Part shown: positions 36,055 to 47,952 of the stretch, piece by piece
How positions within the stretch are numbered: position 1 is the stretch's first letter
Layout of the letters: each line of letters opens with the position of its first letter
Origin: Chrysaora quinquecirrha
Taxonomy: Eukaryota; Cnidaria; Scyphozoa; Semaeostomeae; Pelagiidae
DNA length: 64,000 nucleotides
Direction of reading: 5' to 3'
Assembly (NCBI GenBank): GCA_014526335.1
Contig: JACTAT010000006.1
Span: 524,501-588,500, forward strand
Notes under the pieces: model-generated
Told to the model about the DNA's origin: nothing
What the model saw: only the letters and a program-made list of their open reading frames with translations
Database searches by the model: none
Made by a program: the position numbers and the translations under genes

Positions 36055-37445
36055 TCATTCACTTCTGATTACATGATTCATTCTGTTGATTATCTGATTG
36101 ATTAGAACATCAAAAACTTTATTAATTTGGAAGTTATTTTTTGAGCTTGATTCCATGTAAATAACATTCAATTCTTGTGCGTATTGAATCATTTCTTCTG
36201 GTGTAACTATTCGATTGGAGCTTTTATCACACTTGCTTCCAAGGACAATCACCTGAAAGGGAAACATTTTTCAATAATGGTCGACAAAAATAGTTTATTC
36301 AAACTTGTTCAGGGCGTTCAGGGCCATTAAGCGTGCAATCTGTGCCTTGATGCTGGCAGAAGTTGCGTTCGCGCAACGCATTTTAGGCTCCATTCAAGAG
36401 CTAAGGGCCCCGGACGAGAGCTAAGGGCCCCAAAATTGCTCTTATTGTTTACTTTTGGCCATAATATACTAAAAAGGTCATTTCATAAAATTTGATAAAC
36501 GAGGGGACAAGGGACAAAATTTGATCAACCAGGGATCAGCCACAACAATGTGCGATTTTTCACCTGCTCTGGCGACGCAACACTCCTGAAAAGGCTCTGT
36601 TCTGTGAAATGCTGACCTGGCTCCGTCCGGCGACGAAAATTCTGTGACAGAAGTTCTGTGACAATCAGCTTGCGCGGTAAGAAAAATGGATCCTTGAAAA
36701 TTTAAAGGAAAACGCAAGAAAACAATTCAATGCAATGTGTCGCCCATGTGAAAAAACCGGCAGCAATATTATTGTTAACAAGCCAAAACATGTCGCGAAA
36801 TTTTCAACCGAATCGATGTTCGGGATCGTGTTTCCTCGGGTCGCAGAACATTTTGTTGAAAAATCTATCCCTGAAAACGCGCGACTTTTAGTGCTTACGG
36901 TCGCGGTGGAAATTGTTTATCATTTCCTGCTGTCATTTCAAGCAAAATGTCGCACGGGTAGCCGCGGTTTTATTCTTCAATTCAAGCAACATTCAGGCTC
37001 GCATTGCGCATTCTCATAAAATTGTTCTTTCATTCTCATAGAAATAAAAATGTAACTTAAAAAAGAAAATATTACACACTTGTACACCCGGCAGTGCATA
37101 TCTTCTAACATCCTCAATCCAACCACCAAGCGCGGCCAGAGAACTGGTACTAGTGACGTCAAAAACAAGAATAATGCCCATCATTTTGGAGAAGAAATGT
37201 TTCACCAGATCTCTGTATCTAGGCCGTCCAGCAGCGTCCCAGACTTGAATCAATAGCCTTTGACCAGGTTTATCCATGTATTTGAGTTTGAAATCGAAAC
37301 CAATTGTAGGCCTAGTCGCATCTTGAGTGAACGTCCCATCGACGTATCTTTGAATCAATGATGATTTGCCAACATTTTCATTCCCAATAACAAGAATTCT
37401 GATCAAGCAATCGTAGCTCTCGCCAAAGGTTCTACTCTGATCCAT
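36055..37445 (-). CDS. Atypical Rab-like small GTPase, two coding exons
   Basis: Exons 37080-37445 and 36055-36252 (donor GTGTGT, acceptor TTTCAG, phase 0) encode 187 residues. Rab family GTPases direct vesicle traffic. P-loop GNENVGKS (21-28), switch I RPTIGFDF with Thr47, G3 WDAAGR (69-74), G4 SKCD (128-131), G5 ESSSK (156-160). Closest in feel to the Rab8/Rab10 group. Three oddities: the catalytic Gln after DxxG is Arg74; the Asn of NKxD is Ser128; and the protein ends VIRSE with no cysteine for prenylation, short of the usual hypervariable tail. The start was chosen as the first Met before the GTPase fold; 'attattag' just upstream looks like an acceptor, so a 5' UTR exon is likely. Confidence 0.85.
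36253..37079 (-). other. Intron of the Rab-like gene
   Basis: 827 bp between the two coding exons. It contains a short direct repeat 'gagctaagggcccc' at 36399 and 36418. The plus-strand frame at 36735-37019 shows no family motif. Confidence 0.7.
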
Positions 37446-37682
37446 CGATAACTTGAGGTTTAATCTAATAATAAAGAATGAATAGTTACCTGTTTTGTAT
37501 TTCACGTTTTTGTTTTTAAGGTAGAGGTACTAAGCAACCTTAGCACTGAATTCTGTGTTATCAAGCAATTAAAACATTTTCTGCAACGATTTTTCACACC
37601 AAGTTCAAAATTGTTTTCTTTTGGCTATCACCTTTGTCTATGTAAACAGTAAAACAACTTCTAATACATCTACAGTTATTCT

Positions 37683-38461
37683 AGGCCCTGGCCAAGGTTA
37701 AACAGGTCAAACATTGTTTGCCAAACATTAGAAATTTGCTTGTGAACAAAAATGTTTTACCGTTTGGCCATGTCGCTGGTCATAGCAAGCAGAAGGTTTC
37801 CAACAAGCCTGCGCAGCCAATTTTGCTCCAAACAATGTTTTGTGAAATGGCCAGAAGTGCAAACATTTCTTAATAAGCAAATTTCAAATGTTTGACAAAA
37901 ATGCTTGTTTGTTTGACCAGTGGTAGTGGCAAAACAATATTTGTTAAACGATGAAACATTGTTAAGCCAAACATCCAAAATTTGCTTGTGAAGCAAAATG
38001 TTCCCTTCTCAAAACATTGTTTGTCGACATTTTCTACTTGTGACGATGCAAGCAATGTTCTGCGACGTGGCAAGACGAATGGAACATGTCGAAGAACTTT
38101 CGTAGCACTGGTACAGCCTACCCCTTATGATAATGACGAAACAAAGGTTTAACAAACGTCTATGCAAAGGAAAGTTTTGGTCCCTCAAGGCCCTGACCAA
38201 ACAATGCTGCTCAAACATGTTATTTTGATTTCAAAGCAATGCGTGGTTGTTTGATTGCAAAGCAAAACATTGCCTGGCAAGGAGAATAAGCGTGCTTTGG
38301 CATGTTTCTCAGAAACTTCAAAACATTTTCTGCTTGTCACAAGCAAAAGATGGTTAACGAAAAATGTTTTGTGATGTGACCAGACGTCAAACAAACATTT
38401 TCGTTTGACAAGCAAATATCAAATGTTTAACAAACAATGTTTGACTGTTTTGCCAGGGATT
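37683..38461. mobile_element. MITE family M1, two or three adjoining copies
   Basis: Starts GGCCCTGGCCAAGG at 37684, continues through a scrambled middle, then a further copy from 'ggccctgaccaaacaatg' (38189) to 'tgtttgactgttttgccagg' (38457). The copies adjoin or are nested. Confidence 0.65.
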
Positions 38462-38904
38462 TTTCAATGTTTAAATAAACTATTACCTTAAGTATTAAAA
38501 CTTGACCTTGGAAGCTAATAAAACGTGTTTCTCGTTCTTAAATCTGTTTAATGTTTTCTAAAATCGTAAAACTTTCTTTGTAAATACTACACCATATAAT
38601 GGGACTATAACAATTTCAAGGACAAATTTGAAGAAAAAACGAATCTTAAAATCAATTATTTATCCTAATTCGGATAACGCTTTGGATTATGAGCATAATG
38701 AGAGCGTTTCTGAAGCAGATGGACCCGGCAATTTCCTTTTTAACGAGTATTTGCAACAATCAAATTTTGATACAAGATAAATTGAGCAATTGTGATACCT
38801 AACACTGAAAGTAATAATGCTTCGATGCTTTGATCTCATGTATCCTCGGGTATCGGGACGGTCCATAGGGGCAGGGAGGTCCGAATCGGAAAAATATGAC
38901 AGTT

Positions 38905-39183
38905 TTGGGTTATGGAGGTATCCTTGGTGATGGTGATGTAATAGTGATGATAATAATGCTGATGATGATGCTGATGCTTATGATGATGATGATGCTGGTT
39001 ATAGAGGTATGCTATCTTATTTTGTTCAGTGATTGGTGATTCCACCGATTGTTTTTCTGAAGGCGACGATGACGATGAAGATGACGATTACATGCTGATT
39101 ATAGTAATCATACACAATTAGGATGATGACCGATAATGGTGATGATGATAGTGATGATAATGATCATGATGATGCTGATGCTT

Positions 39184-39216
<33 letters not shown>

Positions 39217-39690
39217 CTGGTTATAGAGGTACGCTATCTGCTTTCGTTCAATGATTTGTGATTCCAGTGACTGTTTTTCTGAAGGCGACCAGGACGATGA
39301 TTATGACGATTATATAGTAATCATACATAATCAGGATGATGACCGACAATGGTGATGATGATTGTGATGATAATGATCATGATGATGATGATGCTGATGC
39401 TTATGATGATGATGATGCTGGTTATAGAGGTACGCTATCTTCTTTCGTTCAATGATTTGTGATTCCAGTGACTGTTTTTCTGAAGGCGACCAGGACGATG
39501 ATTATGACGATTACATGCTGATTAAAGTAATCATACATAATCGGGATGATGACCGACAATGGTGATGATGATTGGGATGATAATCATGATGATGATGCTG
39601 ATGCATATGATGATGATGCCGATGCTGATGATTATGATTATGACGAGGACAACGATAGGCATGGGAAATAATGATTATCATTGCTACAAG
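38905..39690. repeat. Higher-order minisatellite with GATGAT cores
   Basis: About three units of ~200 bp, each with 'gtttttctgaaggcgac' (near 39050, 39270, 39470), a 'gatgatgatg' stretch and 'gctggttatagaggta'. Confidence 0.85.
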
Positions 39691-39726
39691 CCTGGTAAGA
39701 ATTAAGTGAGACAATTTGATGGTGGC

Positions 39727-40000
39727 GCCCCCCCTCCCCCACATCAATGTTGGGTATTTCTGGCGAAATCGCCTTCTCGGGAACTTTGCTTCTTATGCGA
39801 ACTTGCTGGTGACTTTATGCATTTTCTATGCGACGGGAGAAAAATCGCCTGCTCCATAACGCGGCACCGGGAAACGCGCAAAGAGAGACAACAATGCGAC
39901 AAACGTCATATGGACAGAAATGTCGCCTTGTGTATATCATCATGGGTGGGGGAAAAATTGCCGCCGAGAACAACAACATTGGGTGGGGGAGGGGGGGCCG
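39727..40000. mobile_element. Small TIR element with C-rich ends
   Basis: 'ccccccctcccccacatcaa' at the left and inverted 'acattgggtgggggaggggg' at the right. No coding content supported. Confidence 0.5.
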
Positions 40001-41154
40001 TCGGCTGGTACGGTTTCATCACTGTTGTCTCAATAATTTTGGCCAGGATCGTAGGAGAGATCAATGATGGTGTTCAATTTACAAACTTTCCATTCTTCAA
40101 ACACCGTAGCTATTTTCACTAATAAGATTTTTTCGATTATAAGTTAAAAGATTTGATCTAACGAAATGTAGTTAATAATCGCAAATAAACCGCTCTAGCA
40201 ATAGTGCGCACTCATTTTTGTGATATTTTGTTTTTTGTAAATAATCAAATTTGGAGCTATGCGAAATTAGGAAACAGGACAAAATGAAACAAAAGAGTAA
40301 ACAAATAAATAATAAATATAAACTAACCTGCTATTCTTGAAAATTCAGATCTGGAGACGACGAAAGACGAACAACTGGAATCCAGCAAGCAAACACAAAA
40401 TAGATATTCCTAACTGAATAAAGTCGGAAATTCACAGAAAAGAGGGGAAAAGTAAGGAATTAAATCAGCTGAAATACTTGCTGCGGAATAAAGTTTTCTC
40501 TGCCTGTTAACAGAAATTAGCCTGAAAACGATTTAAACATCTGCACACTTATCCGGATTGAGGAACGTCAAGGGGGTTCTGAAATTTTATAAACCAAGCA
40601 GCAAGCCTTCCCACGCAATATATTCTCCTCTTTATAAGGCCCTGGCAAAACGACCGAACAATGTTTCAAAACATCTGAAACTTGCTTGCAAAACAAAATG
40701 TTTGGCCACTCTGCCACGTCAACATTGCTTGTTAAATTTTGTTGCTTCTGAAAAAAGAAAAACTTTTTAAAGTTTGCTAAGCGAATACTGCTTGTTAAAC
40801 AATGTTTTGTAACGTGGCCAAACGGTCAAACATTGCTTGAAAAGCAAATCTTAAATGTTTGATAATCAATGCTTGTAAGGCTAATAAGAAGCAAGAAATC
40901 TGCACTGCGCTTCAACGTTCTTATTTTTGCTACCATTTCAGTCTCAAAATTTTATTTATTTTTTCCTTTGAAACCTCATTTGACTCTGTGCAACAGACAT
41001 CTCCGAACAGTGCACAAGTAGTACTTTATTTCCAGGGTTATTAGTTTGTACAAAGAGCCTCTAACCAGCGCGACCTCTCTGCAGGGGATACTGAAGACCC
41101 GGGAATTGACAGTACAGTTGATCCCACGCGTCTCCATTATATGAAGGTTCCAAT
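40001..41154. other. No gene recognised; contains an M1 MITE
   Basis: An M1 copy with a lost right end spans about 40638-40885 (TAA then GGCCCTGGC at the left). On the minus strand, 'aagaatagcag' followed by GTTAGT near 40330 is a possible donor of a 5' UTR exon for the Rab-like gene; this is a guess. Confidence 0.4.
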
Positions 41155-41578
41155 CAACCTCGTCCCCAGGGCGAATAGGCCTCTACGTGAAGCTTAGCCT
41201 AAAGCTCCGCTGTCCATGTTCGACCCTGGTATCGGCCTTGTCTATTCGCAATTTGATTGGCTGTTCAAACAATAGATATTTTAAGTCACAGTTTCTTCAA
41301 AATTTCACACCAAAATAGGCCGAAAACTATGTGCAAAACATGTATAAAAACTAAAAACTGATGCTACGTACGGTATTGCATCTTGCCTTATAGTTATCAA
41401 TGAAATTCTTTGCGTTCCCTTTCTCAGAACATCTGCTTTCAGAATCTTCATCATGTTTTGATGCCTAGCCCAAATTTTGCCAGTATTTTGGCAGATTTTT
41501 GTGGCCGGTGCCAGGGCCCAAATCGATTTGACGGTTGAGATTCGAGGAAATTCGATTTTGGGCCTGGGGACGAGGTTG
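41155..41578. mobile_element. 424-bp TIR element with 9-bp target duplication
   Basis: The ends CAACCTCGTCCCCAGG and inverse CCTGGGGACGAGGTTG are flanked by GGTTCCAAT (41146-41154 and 41579-41587). A diverged copy is at about 53220-53643. No transposase. The 9-bp duplication suggests a Mutator-like family. Confidence 0.85.
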
Positions 41579-42437
41579 GGTTCCAATGTGATCCAATAGC
41601 TACTCAAATTGTTCCAAAGCTGTTCTTATGTTTGAGCAACTTTCAGCCTCACTGTTCTTATAACATCTTTAAAAGAAAAGAATCTTTTCTGTCAATGTCC
41701 ATTTAGTCAGCTATCAAGTGCATCTTTCTGCTGGAAAGATTTAGCAGACATATCTTCTTATAGACTTTTTCGATCCTTATTCAATACGTTAGCTTTGCCA
41801 CTTTTTTCTCTACTCATTTCGTTAATAGCCATTCTCTGTTAGTTCCTCTACTGTTTTGTTTATTTGCTTTTTAATTCTATTTTCTACTGCGAATTAATCG
41901 TTGATTTTTCCAAGATCTGTGGGGGTATTGTCCCTCTCTTGATGGCTGCTAAGTTTGATACCTTCAGCTCTCCTTGGTAAATGTCTTAAGAGTTTACGTC
42001 AACGACATTTGTTTGTCCAACCTATTTTATACAGATGCACCCCATCTTTGCGATTTAAGGGGTTACACCGGTTAAACTGGAAAAGCGCGAAGGATGGAAG
42101 TGCAGAATACGACCTGACTTTTTAGTTGGCAACATCTGGAACAGAGCCAAGAAAAGTTACGGTCGCACGGTCATTGACCGAAGGAAGGTCAATCAGAACA
42201 AAAGAAAGTCTGATGCCACACCTAAGACACGCCTATTTGTCATTTTTTAGCGAGGAAGGTTTTCAGCTAGGGGTATCTTTGTTTCGAGGAAGGTTGAACA
42301 CTTTTCTGGACTTTGATCTGGAAAAGGCAACAAGGGTCCAACAGGCATAAAGAAGAAATGGAGTACTGATCAGCAGAGAACAGGAAGATCACCACTTATT
42401 CCAGGAATCCGTAGTTCTGCAGAAGAAAGAGAGCTTC

Positions 42438-43320
42438 AAGCCCCATTTACACTACGATATTTTTCTGGCACGGCACGGATAAAATTGGTACGGGTACCAA
42501 AAATAAATGGCACGGCAACCCATTTACACCACGTAATTTTTCAGTTGCAAAATTATTATTTGGTACCGGTACCGATTTTATTTTCGTCTGATTTCCTGTG
42601 AACACGCATGCGCATCGTACTTTGCCAATGGCAAAAATAAGGAAGTAAATAATAAAGATGGCGGTCTTCAACAAAAAAATTTTGCTGTATGTTGCTTTGC
42701 AAAGCTTAAGAGCAAAACGCAAGCGAAATAAATTGATATCTAGTAACTGCAAGCCTTATGAGACACATCCCAGGCTTCATGACATGTTTTCAGATATCAA
42801 AAGGATGCAAGAAATGAGTATTGCAATGCTCTTGTTGACGTTTCCACCCATTGACCGAAGACAATATGGATGCTTGAAAGGACACCAGCTTGGTTTGAAT
42901 TAGCTGAAAATAATTTCAATGACAAAGAATGGCATGAGAATTTTAGAGTTTCAAAACCTACGTTTGAGTATTTGGTGATAGAGATTGGAGAAGACGTAAA
43001 ACGAAATGATACAAAGCTAAGGAAATCAGTTTCCCCAAGGCGCAGGATTGCAATTACTTTGTATTATCTGGGAACAACGGCTAAATACATTACATGACTG
43101 TTGCAAATTTATTTGGAGTTTCAACTGCATTTGTTTCTTTGTGTGTGAAGGATGTAACAGCAGCTATTGTAAAGAGATTGCAAAAAAATTCATAGCAGTC
43201 CCTGAAAATAATGATTTGTGTGAAGTCATGAAAATGTATAAGGAAAAGTGGGGCTTTCCGGGGTGTGTCAAAAGCTCTAGGAATAAAGCGAATATGGACT
43301 TTAATATTCTAGATATAAAA
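42438..43320 (+). pseudogene. Broken PIF/Harbinger (HARBI1-like) transposase
   Basis: The 5' flank 'ccatttacactacgatat' leads to a coding remnant in three frames: 42658-42901, then 42870-43097 (FRVSKPTFEYL, RRRIAITLYYLGTTAKYI), then VANLFGVSTAFVSLCVKDV, then EKWGFPGCV at about 43245. These match the N-terminal half and the approach to the first catalytic Asp of Harbinger nucleases. At least two frameshifts are present, and a TTAG array replaces the rest. Dead transposon. Confidence 0.8.
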
Positions 43321-43321
43321 T

Positions 43322-43911
43322 CTACTTACTTAGTTGGTTAGTTAATTAGCTAGCTAGTTAGTTACTTACTTAATTGGTTAGTTAGTTACGTACTTAGTTG
43401 GTTATTTAGTTAGTTAGCTGGTTAGTTAGTTACTTACTTAGTTGGTTATTTAGTTAGTTAGTTAGTTACTTACTTACTTAGTTGGTTAGTTAGTTAGTTA
43501 GTAAGTTACTTTCTTAGTTGGTTAGTTAGTAAGTTACTTACTTAGTTGGTTAGTTAGTACTTAGTTGGTTAGTTAGTTAGTAAGTTACTTACTTAGTTAG
43601 TTAGTTAGTTAGTTACGTTCTTAGTTGGTTAGTTAGTTAGTTAGTTAGTTACTTACTTACTTAGTTGGTTAGTTAGTTAGTTAGTAAGTTACTTTCTTAG
43701 TTGGTTAGTTAGTAAGTTACTTACTTAGTTGGTTAGTTAGTTAGTTAGCTAGTTAGTTTCTTACTTAGTTGGTTAGTTGGTAAGTTACTTACTTAGTTGG
43801 TTAGTTAGTTAGTTAGAAAGTTACTTACTTAGTTGGTTAGTTAGTTAGTTAGTAAGTTACTTACTTAGTTGGTTAGTTAGTTAGCTAGCTAATTAGTTAC
43901 TTACTTACACT
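43322..43911. repeat. TTAG tetranucleotide array 1
   Basis: About 590 bp of TTAG with 'ttagttgg' and 'ttacttac' variants in a ~70-150-bp higher-order pattern. It starts within the transposase relic. Confidence 0.95.
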
Positions 43912-44325
43912 TGGAATTAGGGGAAAGACTAAGACCTCCTTGGTGTGTTTAAATAAGAATGAATTCGATTATCAGGCTACACGTGCAGAGGATTACCAGC
44001 AGATGTTTGAAGCAGATGTAATCAAACCAATCGAAAATGAAGATGAATCCGAAATTTAGAGTACGATAGAAAAGGACTGCGAATAAAGTGGGCGAATTCA
44101 ATTATATCTGGAAAACATAAAAAACCAGAATTAAAACGTGGCTAAGATATGGCAAAGTAAAGAGATTGTGAAGATTGTGAAAACAATGCAGGTTTTCTGC
44201 TGATTTTGTGTATCTTGTGTTATTGATCATAGCTGAAAATATTGGAATCGATAAAACGTCCAAAAGTTGTCTTATACAAAACAGAGTGAAGGGGTTTAGA
44301 ACCTAGACAACATTTAGACACTAGT
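43912..44325. other. Unassigned spacer between TTAG arrays
   Basis: About 410 bp with no clear frame. It could be the 3' part of the interrupted Harbinger element, but no protein motif supports this. Confidence 0.4.
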
Positions 44326-45136
44326 TGCCAAGCTAGTTAGTTACTAACTAGCTAGTTAGTTACTTACTTAGTTGGCTAGTTAGTTAGTTGGGTATTTAGT
44401 TAGTATTTTAGGTAGCTAGTTAGTTAGTTAGTTAGCAAACTACTTAATTAGATTGTAAGTTGATACGTTAGTAAGTTAGCAAGTTAGTCAGTTAGTACGT
44501 ACATTAATCAGTGCGTTAGCTAGCTAGTTAGGTAGCTAGTTAGTTAGTTAGTCAGTAAGTTACTAAGTTAGTTCGTTTGTTAGTTAGAAAGTTAGTTAGT
44601 CAGTTGATAAGTTAGCTGGTTATTAAAGTTGTTAGTCAGTTAGTTAGTTTGCTAGCTATAGCTAGTGAGTTAGCTAGTTGGTTAAGTAGTTAATTCACTT
44701 AGTTAGTTACTTATTGATCTAGTTAGTTAGTTATTGCAGTAGTTGGCCAGTTAGTTATTCAGTCAATAAGTAAGTTAGTATAGTGAGTTAGTTAGCAAGT
44801 TAGTTAGTTAGTTGGCTAATTGTTAGTTAGTTAGCAAGTTAGTTAGTTAGTTGGCTAGTTAGTTAGTTAGTTAGTTAGTTAGCAAGTTAGCTAGTTAGTT
44901 GGCTAGTTAGTTAGTTAGTTAGCAAGTTAGTTAGTTAGTTGCTTAGTTCGTTAGCAAGTTAGTTAGTTAGTTGGCTAATTGTTAGTTAGTTAGCAAGTTA
45001 GTTAGTTAGTTGGCTAATTGTTAGTTAGTTAGCAGGTTAGTTAGTTAGTTGGCTAGTTAGTTAGTTAGTTAGTTAGCAAGTTAGTTAGTTAGTTGGCTAA
45101 TTGTTAGTTAGTTAGCAAGTTAGTTAATCAGTTGGC

Positions 45137-45179
<43 letters not shown>

Positions 45180-45533
45180 CAAGTTAGCTAGTTAGTTGGC
45201 TAAATGTTAGTTAGTTAGCAAGTTAGTTAGTTAGTTGGTTAGTTCGTTAGTTAGTTAGCAAGTTAGTTAGTTAGTTGGCTAGTTAGTTAGTTAGTTGGCT
45301 AATAGTTAGTTAGTTAGCAAGTTAGTTAGTTAGTTAGTTAGCAAGTTAGTTAGTTAGTTGGCTAGTTCGTTAGTTAGTTAGCAAGTCAGTTAGTTAGTTG
45401 GCTAGTTAGTTAGTTTGTTAGCAAGTTAGTTAGTCAGTTGGCTAATAGTTCGTTAGTTAGTTAGCAAGTTAGTTAGTTAGTTGGCTAGTTAGTTAATTAG
45501 TTGGCTGGTTAGTTAGTTAGTTAGTAAGTTAGT
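44326..45533. repeat. TTAG tetranucleotide array 2
   Basis: About 1.2 kb of TTAG with regularly spaced 'ttagcaag' and 'ttggctaa' variants, giving a ~50-bp higher-order period. Confidence 0.95.
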
Positions 45534-45984
45534 TTAATCAAGTAAGATGCAAAGCAGAAAACTCGTAATTAAACAAAGTAAACATCGTTTTGTGCCAACA
45601 ACATTTTGAAAATCATATCATAGTTTCTCATTCAAACCTTAAAACATGGTTTTAAAAGCAGTGATTTTCTAAAGCTGTCTCAAAACTTTATGCAAATTAT
45701 TGAAAAAACTTATATTATTACACTCTAGGTTAATTACACTGAAAACTCAATTATTATTTACTTCTTAATTAACAGATACAGTTATTAAAAAACTGAAATA
45801 AGAAATTATCAAAATTATTGTTTTTAGTTCTGTTTTTCGCATAAAGCCTTCTCATGTACGCCAAGCAGTGTACCATGGTTTCTGATGAGAAAAAGAAGGA
45901 CGGATTTTAAGAAATGATTTCGCGTGATGCTTGTGCGAGAAACGATGTGCGCCGGTTCGCGTAACAGATATTAGGAGATAGTCT

Positions 45985-46335
45985 TAGGTGCCTAATTGCC
46001 ACCCCCGCTAATTTTTTGAAAAATTTCCAACCCCCCGCTCTTATTAGGACCCCCCGCTTATTAAGATTCACATCAATTTTGATGTCGATGATTTTAACTT
46101 GTTTCACTTCGACCTTCTTTGTATGCAATTTCACATACATTCTATTGGTTGATTAACGCTTTGGATTGCCTACCCTATAAGTACTATAGGGCCAGTCGCA
46201 CTGCATTTCTGCAGTCTTTTGACAAACTTTGTTAAACAAAGTCCGACTCCCCCCGTTTATTCCGACCCCCCGTCAATTAGATCCTGGCTGGAGTTCCACC
46301 CCCCGCCTATTCCAACCCCCCAGCAATTAGGCATT
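45985..46335. mobile_element. TIR element with C-rich inner ends
   Basis: 'gtgcctaattgccaccccc' at the left and inverted 'ccccccagcaattaggca' at the right, with several internal 'ccccccgc' blocks. Confidence 0.6.
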
Positions 46336-46644
46336 TAATAATAGGGTAAAATAGCACATCCCTAGTAATACCAGTTAGCATAATTTTTGGCAAAGAGAGC
46401 AGCCAGCCCGCAGGTCCAAACAACAACCTGGCCTTAAACATGATTCTGCCCATAGAGTGATTCTGCCATACAACAACTACTTGACAACCCTAATGGTGCA
46501 AAAAATTACAGCGAGGATTGTTTTCAAATCATTGGCAAAGCAATGTAAGTTTTTAGCATTGCCTCCTGTAAATCGGTTTTTTAAAATGAGGGGATACCCA
46601 AAAAAATGTAAAATGAAACGAAGCAAGATCTTTTGCTCCATTTA

Positions 46645-47420
46645 GGAGTTTCGGAATCTGTCCACATCAGTACCAAAAGGCCGGTTCTGTGTAGACAGAA
46701 TGAGTTCGTTTTCTCACTTGGAATCTTCAATTATAATCCTATTGATCTTCCGGCTGTATTGCGCAGCGCAAGCTGATTGGTGTTTTAAACACAATACCAA
46801 TTCGGGATTCGGCTTTACATTCTGATTGGTGCATTTCGATTCGCATTTGGGTATAGATTCCGGGTTAGTAAATACACCTTTTCAACTAAGAGCCTCGTTT
46901 TCAAAATTTGTCAAAATTTGTTCGTACGAAAATGTTGACCCCAGATTCGAATTCACACCTTTATTTTAGTGTTGAGGCAAATTTGTACGCTTCTAGTCCT
47001 TACGATGTTGATTTTACAGCGACGAAAAGTTTGAAAATCTATAAAGGATATGACCGTGAAAAATCGCTCGGGGTGAAATTTTACACCCCAGTCAATTTTC
47101 ACGGTCAAATCCTTTATAACTTTTCAAACTTTTAATCGCTATATAATGAACATTGTAAGGACTAGAAGCGTAATAAAAGTATGCCAAAATTCTAAAACAA
47201 AGGTGCTGAATTCGAATCTGACGTTGAAATGCTTCTGTGACACAATTTTAAATTTTTTTGAAAACGAGGCCCTTAGTTGAAAAGGTGTATTGCTTTAGTC
47301 TGTTTCTTTTTCTGACGTTTATACTCTGAGAAATGTCAGACCGAAAAAAACCTTTTCAAGTATGTCAAATGATGTCTCTGGTGTGTATCGCCATTATAAA
47401 CTCTTTGTAACGTAGAGGGT
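46645..47420. mobile_element. MITE family M3 copy split by a fold-back element
   Basis: The left part (46645-46870) and right part (47293-47420) match the uninterrupted relative at about 57480-57790 ('aatctgtccacatca', 'tgtgtagacagaa', 'tctgattggtgcatttcga', 'ctgacgtttatactc'). The insertion point is within 'gggttagta...ttgctttag'. Further copies lie near 54080-54340 and 60600-60730. Confidence 0.75.
46871..47292. mobile_element. Fold-back MITE nested in M3
   Basis: The ends 'atacaccttttcaactaaga' and inverted 'cttagttgaaaaggtgtat' begin long imperfect arms. The centre near 47085 is a perfect short palindrome 'ggggtgaaattttacacccc'. The arms also share 'cgtgaaaa' and 'tttgaaaa' segments. Confidence 0.82.
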
Positions 47421-47689
47421 TTAATAGAATCTTTTTAACAACAGAATATTTATTTAAAAAAGTGACTTACATGATCTCTCAAACTCGTAAAACTTGTTGG
47501 AAATTAGGCATTTTCTGCTTCAATGTAACAGAGGTGCAGAGTGAGAGCTCCTACGGAAAAATGTTCTATGTTAATATGGCGACAACTTGGAGTACACCTT
47601 TTCTACTTGAAGAAATTCAAGTGAACTGAACATATGCTGACACATGATATATATTTACCATAAAGTGGGCTACCACAATTGTTACAATT

Positions 47690-47765
47690 GCCTTGACTGG
47701 GATTCGAGCCAGTGACCTTCTGGACAACAAGCCAGTTGACCACTCCATTGCACTAAACAGTGCGA
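47690..47765 (-). repeat. tRNA-like sequence, probably a SINE head
   Basis: The minus strand has 'gcaatggagtggtcaactgg' (A-box-like) and 'ctggctcgaatcccagtcaa' (B-box-like) at tRNA spacing. The acceptor stem does not pair well, so a functional tRNA is not supported. Confidence 0.45.
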
Positions 47766-47952
47766 TGAAGTAGTCAGCTGAACTTGAGGTCCTTCCAGCC
47801 ACAGGTCTCCTCCACAGCCAAGGTGTTTCAAGTTCAACTGTAATGGTGTTTCAAGGTGTTTAAAGAAATTCAAGTTCAGCTGTAATGAAGAAACCAAAAA
47901 GTGAGTTTTCAAAGAGCAAGAGAAATGCAGCATGAAATGAATCGATTTTTAC

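Noticed and set aside
47690..47765. Functional tRNA on the minus strand
   Set aside because: B-box and anticodon-like stem are present but the acceptor stem does not pair; more likely a SINE head.
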